A DNA stretch of 64,000 bases from Parvularcula marina (GTDB lineage Bacteria > Pseudomonadota > Alphaproteobacteria > Caulobacterales > Parvularculaceae). The notes under the pieces were generated by a model, which saw nothing but the letters and a program-made list of their open reading frames with translations, searched no databases and was not told the DNA's origin. Of this stretch, positions 60,873-64,000 are shown piece after piece. Where the stretch lies: positions 1,981,001-2,045,000 of the forward strand of contig NZ_QUQO01000001.1 in the NCBI RefSeq assembly GCF_003399445.1, written 5' to 3'. Numbering within the stretch: position 1 is the first letter of the stretch; each line of letters starts with the position of its first letter. A program made the translations under genes and the position numbers.

Positions 60873-63041
60873 ATGAGTTTTTGGACTAACATCACCGCGG
60901 CAGCGACCGCGCCAATTCCCGTTGAGGAACAGATCGCGCTCGCAGACGAGCTCTTGCGCGAAGGGGCCGGCGGGAGCGGATCTTTCTTTGCACAACATGC
61001 AGGTTGGTTGAGTTTCCTCGGGCTGGTTGTTCTGGCCGTGACGGTGATGATGATCATTCTTGCCGGGCGATACCGTCGTCGGGGCGATGATTTTGCCTTC
61101 CAGGAAGAGCCTCTTTTCGAAGACGAAATGGCGAGCGCGCATATGGAGCGCTATGACGACCGCTACGCCGAAGTCGTGATCGAGGACGAGCCGCAGGGTG
61201 ACGGCTTCGCACAGGTTTTGGCTTCCGGGCACGAATTCGATGGGCATGGGGACGACAGGGAAGAAGAAGACTCCATGATGGAAGAGCACGAGGAGATCGC
61301 CGAAGAGCAGGTGGCGATGGAAGAAGAGGAAGAAGCTTCTCCCAATGTGGTTCCGCTCCGCGCGGCACCTGAAGAGCCCCAATATGAGGCAGCTGCCGAA
61401 GAAGAGACGGAAATCGAGGAAGAGGACGACGATCCTGAACCCGATGATCATGTGGAAGAACAGGCTGCCCCGCGTTACGCCTTCGCGACGGGCCGTGCCT
61501 CGACTGCCGAGACAAGTTTCGTTCAGCGCACCGAGCCTGAAATGCCGCGCCATGGCGGCGCCATGGCCAGCGGCGGCAGTGATGACCGTGACCGGCCATA
61601 TGTTGCGCCGTTCATCCGTGACGACATCGAGCGCTCCGAGCGCCGCCAGTCGGATCGCATTGACCGGCTGCGCGATGATTTCGCTCATCAATTCGATACA
61701 ATGAAGGCCGAGCAGTCTTCGCGTCTCGACCTTGTGATCGCAGCGATCGACCGCAAGCTCGACAGCCTTGATCGCAAAAGCTCTGAACGGGCGACCCCGG
61801 CACCTTATTCACCGGCCTCCGATGAAGTCGGCCGCAATGTGAACTCGCTCAACGATCAGGTGCAACGCATCTCTGCCTCGATCGATAGCCAGAGCCAGCG
61901 CATCCGCGCCATCACTCAGATTCTCGAGACCAAATTCGCCGAGGTCGGCCGCGTCTATGACGAGGTGAAGACCGTCCACGAAGAGGTCAAAAGCACCCGC
62001 AGCGAGATGAACCGCACCGGCACGGCGATCACCGATGTCCGCGGCGATCTCGACGAAGTGAAGGAACATGTCGGCCGTCTTGAACGCGCAATCCTTGACC
62101 GCGCAGCACAGGACAGCTCGACGACCGTGCGTCTGGCGGATGTCGTGCGCGGCACGCTGCCCGACGGCTCGTATGAGTTCGGCGCGACCCTCGCCAATGG
62201 CGAGACCGCTGACTGCCTGATCCGTTTTGAAGGCCTGCGTCACCGCATCGCCGTAGATGGCGGCTTCCCGATGGAAGCCTTCCACGAGCTGCCTTCGCGC
62301 GATGCGGTTCGCCGCAACATGCCGCAGGCAAAAACCGCCGAAGATGGCTTCCGCCGCGCAATCCTGCGCTCGATCCTTGAAGCTGCCGACCGTTGCATCT
62401 CGCCGGGCGAGACAGCCGATAGCTGCCTTCTCTTCCTACCGTCAGAAGCTGCGTACACGATCCTTCATGACCGCTTCCCCGATCTCGTCCGCGACAGCCA
62501 GCGCGCCCGCGTCTGGCTGGTCTCGCCCTCGACGCTGATGGGCACGCTGCATCTGGTCAAAAGCCTCTTGCCGGATCAGGGCGACCTTGCCCGCCGCGAA
62601 GCGGAGATGACGCAATTCCGTGCCCAGCGCGAAGAGGACAGCCGTCTGCGCGAAGAAGTCGAAGCCTTGCGTCAGCGCGCCTCGACTCTCGCTGAAGAGC
62701 TTGAGCGCACGCGCGGCACGCTCCGTGGGCTGATTGCCCCAGCGGCAGGTCATTCGATCGAAGCGCCGGCCCCGGCTCCTACCCCTGCGCCAAAGGCGTC
62801 CGTCAGCCGTCCTGAAGAGGATGATGACGCTCGCAGCACCTGGGGCGGCTCTGGGTTCGAGCGCGCAGCTCGCGAGCATGAGCGTCCTGCGGCCCGTGAT
62901 GCGGACCGCTATGATGATGACGAAATCATCGAGAGCCTGTCATTCGAGGGTACCCCGGACTGGCAGAGCCCGCTTGGCCGTGACACCGGTAAATCCAAGC
63001 CCGCCGCTTATGAAAGCGGCCGCGAAGGCCCCTTGCGCTAA
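60873..63041 (+). CDS. membrane-anchored coiled-coil protein with divergent RmuC domain
   Basis: A 722-residue protein. One membrane helix lies at about 44-65 (WLSFLGLVVLAVTVMMIILAG), followed by a very acidic stretch (about 71-200, runs of E and D), then long coiled coils (about 225-390). A region at about 410-540 resembles RmuC: RHRIAVDGGFPMEAFHELPS, SPGETADSCLLFLPSEAAYTIL and RVWLVSPSTLMGTLHLVKS. The usual DAKFP lysine is lost (DGGFP). A second coil and a Pro/Asp-rich tail complete it. RmuC proteins limit DNA inversions and resemble nuclease folds. It is next to def, where rmuC lies in relatives, so it may be the local orthologue, greatly modified. Confidence 0.8.
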   Translation: MSFWTNITAAATAPIPVEEQIALADELLREGAGGSGSFFAQHAGWLSFLGLVVLAVTVMMIILAGRYRRRGDDFAFQEEPLFEDEMASAHMERYDDRYAEVVIEDEPQGDGFAQVLASGHEFDGHGDDREEEDSMMEEHEEIAEEQVAMEEEEEASPNVVPLRAAPEEPQYEAAAEEETEIEEEDDDPEPDDHVEEQAAPRYAFATGRASTAETSFVQRTEPEMPRHGGAMASGGSDDRDRPYVAPFIRDDIERSERRQSDRIDRLRDDFAHQFDTMKAEQSSRLDLVIAAIDRKLDSLDRKSSERATPAPYSPASDEVGRNVNSLNDQVQRISASIDSQSQRIRAITQILETKFAEVGRVYDEVKTVHEEVKSTRSEMNRTGTAITDVRGDLDEVKEHVGRLERAILDRAAQDSSTTVRLADVVRGTLPDGSYEFGATLANGETADCLIRFEGLRHRIAVDGGFPMEAFHELPSRDAVRRNMPQAKTAEDGFRRAILRSILEAADRCISPGETADSCLLFLPSEAAYTILHDRFPDLVRDSQRARVWLVSPSTLMGTLHLVKSLLPDQGDLARREAEMTQFRAQREEDSRLREEVEALRQRASTLAEELERTRGTLRGLIAPAAGHSIEAPAPAPTPAPKASVSRPEEDDDARSTWGGSGFERAAREHERPAARDADRYDDDEIIESLSFEGTPDWQSPLGRDTGKSKPAAYESGREGPLR

Positions 63042-63772
63042 TCAGCGCGGGGGACCGCCGTCCCTTCAAAGACGAACCGGCCGGCATGGCTGATCTTGTG
63101 ATGGGGTGCGCCCCAGATCTTGCCGCCGCACCCTTCCGTCCAGCGATGGCAGAAGGAGAAATCCTCCGACAGCTGACGGCCATCGACCTCGACCTTATCA
63201 AATGGGGTGAGGAATTGCGGATGCGGCATCGGGTAGGGAAGCTGGCAGGCTTTAGGCGGCTGCGCGATCTCCGGCATTGTCTCGATCATCTTCGTGACCG
63301 CCTTGCGGCTGATCAGCATGATCCCCGTACCGCAGCGGGTCATACGGAGGAATTTGCCTGACGTCTCGCCTGAGGGGTGGCGTTCTCCGACAAAGCGAAA
63401 TGATTTGCGCAAGGCTGTATCAAAGTCCTCTTTGGACTGATGAAGATATTTCAGGTCAATATGACGACTGGGGATGAAGGCGCCGGTCACATCCTGATCC
63501 AGCTCCAGCATGTCGAGCACCAGCTCGGGCGGAAAGCCCATATCATTGTCGACAAACAGGATGTGGCTGCAATCGGTCTTTCCATAATAGAAATTCGTCA
63601 GCAGATAATTCCGTGAGGCGACGATATCGGCGTAATCAACCCCTGTGTGCGAAAGGATGATCTGTGCACGCAGCAGGCTGTAGATGAGGTGGTAGAAGCT
63701 CGAGACGTAGTGACCCGAATAGCTATCCTCATAGCTCGGTGTCGCCACATTGATTTTCATGCGCGCAGCCAT
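63038..63772 (-). CDS. glycosyltransferase-like protein (GT-A fold), family uncertain
   Basis: A 244-residue protein resembling GT-A glycosyltransferases: INVATPSYED near the start, ILFVDNDMGFPPELVLDMLELD with a DxD-like DND for a metal-bound nucleotide sugar, TGAFIPSR, then RCGTGIMLISRKAVTKM and LSEDFSFCHRWTEGCGG. Such proteins occur in capsule clusters and phages. The acceptor is unknown. No membrane segment. The ATG at 63772 follows GGAGGGAG. It overlaps the convergent RmuC-like gene by 4 bp. Confidence 0.75.
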   Translation of the reverse strand: MAARMKINVATPSYEDSYSGHYVSSFYHLIYSLLRAQIILSHTGVDYADIVASRNYLLTNFYYGKTDCSHILFVDNDMGFPPELVLDMLELDQDVTGAFIPSRHIDLKYLHQSKEDFDTALRKSFRFVGERHPSGETSGKFLRMTRCGTGIMLISRKAVTKMIETMPEIAQPPKACQLPYPMPHPQFLTPFDKVEVDGRQLSEDFSFCHRWTEGCGGKIWGAPHHKISHAGRFVFEGTAVPRAD

Positions 63773-63853
63773 GCTGCTCCCTCCCCACCGGGCTCAAAGG
63801 GGCAGAGCCTAGGTGCCGCCCGGCGCTGTGGGAAGGCGCGAAATTTTTTATGG

Positions 63854-64000
63854 TTAATGGGCGAGAAGGACCGGCAGGTCGGATTCCCGCAGGATATCGC
63901 GCGTGACCCCGCCGACAATCGTCTCGCGCCAGCGGGCATGGGAGTAGGCGCCCATGACCAGCAAGTCGCCGCCAGCTTCGGCAACCGCCGTGTCGATGGC
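63854..64000 (-). CDS. universal stress protein family (partial, C-terminal part)
   Basis: The minus strand encodes a 48-residue C-terminus cut off by the window edge. GGDLLVMGAYSHARWRETIVGGVTRDIL followed by SDLPVLLAH-stop matches the UspA nucleotide-binding loop (GxYxHxRxRE..GGVT) and final strand. It is on the same strand as the glycosyltransferase-like gene, 81 bp upstream. The family binds ATP and protects in stress. Confidence 0.9.
   Translation of the reverse strand, partial: AIDTAVAEAGGDLLVMGAYSHARWRETIVGGVTRDILRESDLPVLLAH

Noticed and set aside
63757-63984. Minus-strand open frame of 75 codons at the right end
   Set aside because: It is out of frame with the universal stress protein C-terminus, which is the supported reading.
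1-64000. tRNA, rRNA, CRISPR array, prophage or insertion sequence
   Set aside because: Read on both strands, no cloverleaf, repeat-spacer pattern, transposase, integrase or phage structural gene was recognised.

Overview
The window is a chromosomal segment of a GC-rich alphaproteobacterium, probably marine or aquatic. The group is suggested by a chvI-chvG-hprK-EIIA-HPr block, a siroheme/sulfite-reductase operon carrying DUF2849 and DUF934 genes, a 'ScfR' regulator divergent from isocitrate lyase, a DUF4169 gene, membrane-anchored cytochrome c and ZapE. The many secreted enzymes and lipoproteins (oligopeptidase B-like, PQQ sugar dehydrogenase, paired amidohydrolases) resemble Caulobacterales/Hyphomonadales/Parvularculales-type bacteria, but the order cannot be fixed from the sequence alone. 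No rRNA, tRNA, CRISPR array, prophage or insertion sequence was seen. Coding density is high, with many 4-bp ATGA/GTGA overlaps.

Layout. 1-7.5 kb: edge of a thiamine-phosphate-synthase-like gene, yggS, a degenerate OmpR-type regulator, a GT4 glycosyltransferase, then helicase, alanine symporter and isoaspartyl peptidase on the minus strand. 7.6-13 kb: putA, zapE, a serine/threonine dehydratase. 13-15.4 kb: arsR-arsC and two paralogous outer-membrane barrels. 15.4-20.9 kb: succinate dehydrogenase, with sdhB separated from sdhCDA by an NTF2-like gene and creD. 21-24.4 kb: YbjN protein and a DUF305-LVIVD pair. 24.4-28.6 kb: ChvIG two-component system with regulatory PTS proteins. 28.6-37.2 kb: pterin dehydratase, frameshifted sirtuin, DUF1036 protein, nucleotidase, dapD, a MarR-LdcA-NlpC peptidoglycan cluster, cytochrome c, pheA, a zinc-less NudC. 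37.4-41.1 kb: ScfR, aceA, hemerythrin. 41.2-46.4 kb: secreted enzymes, CreA, ArsC. 46.4-52.3 kb: gcvA-type regulator and assimilatory sulfate-reduction operon. 52.3-64 kb: rbfA, truB, amidohydrolase pair, def-fmt-truA, an unusual RmuC-like protein, a glycosyltransferase-like gene and the end of a universal stress protein.

The metabolic genes fit growth on amino acids and short fatty acids: proline oxidation (PutA), Thr/Ser deamination, alanine/Na+ uptake, asparagine/isoaspartyl peptide hydrolysis, glyoxylate shunt and the TCA/respiratory link (Sdh, cytochrome c). The chance of a wholly new system here is modest. The best leads are the DUF305-LVIVD pair, the active/degenerate amidohydrolase pair, the split sdh cluster, two single-base frame breaks, the long acidic RmuC-like protein, and several strong inverted repeats in intergenic DNA (2926-2982, 7622-7648, 38792-38824, 13994-14071).
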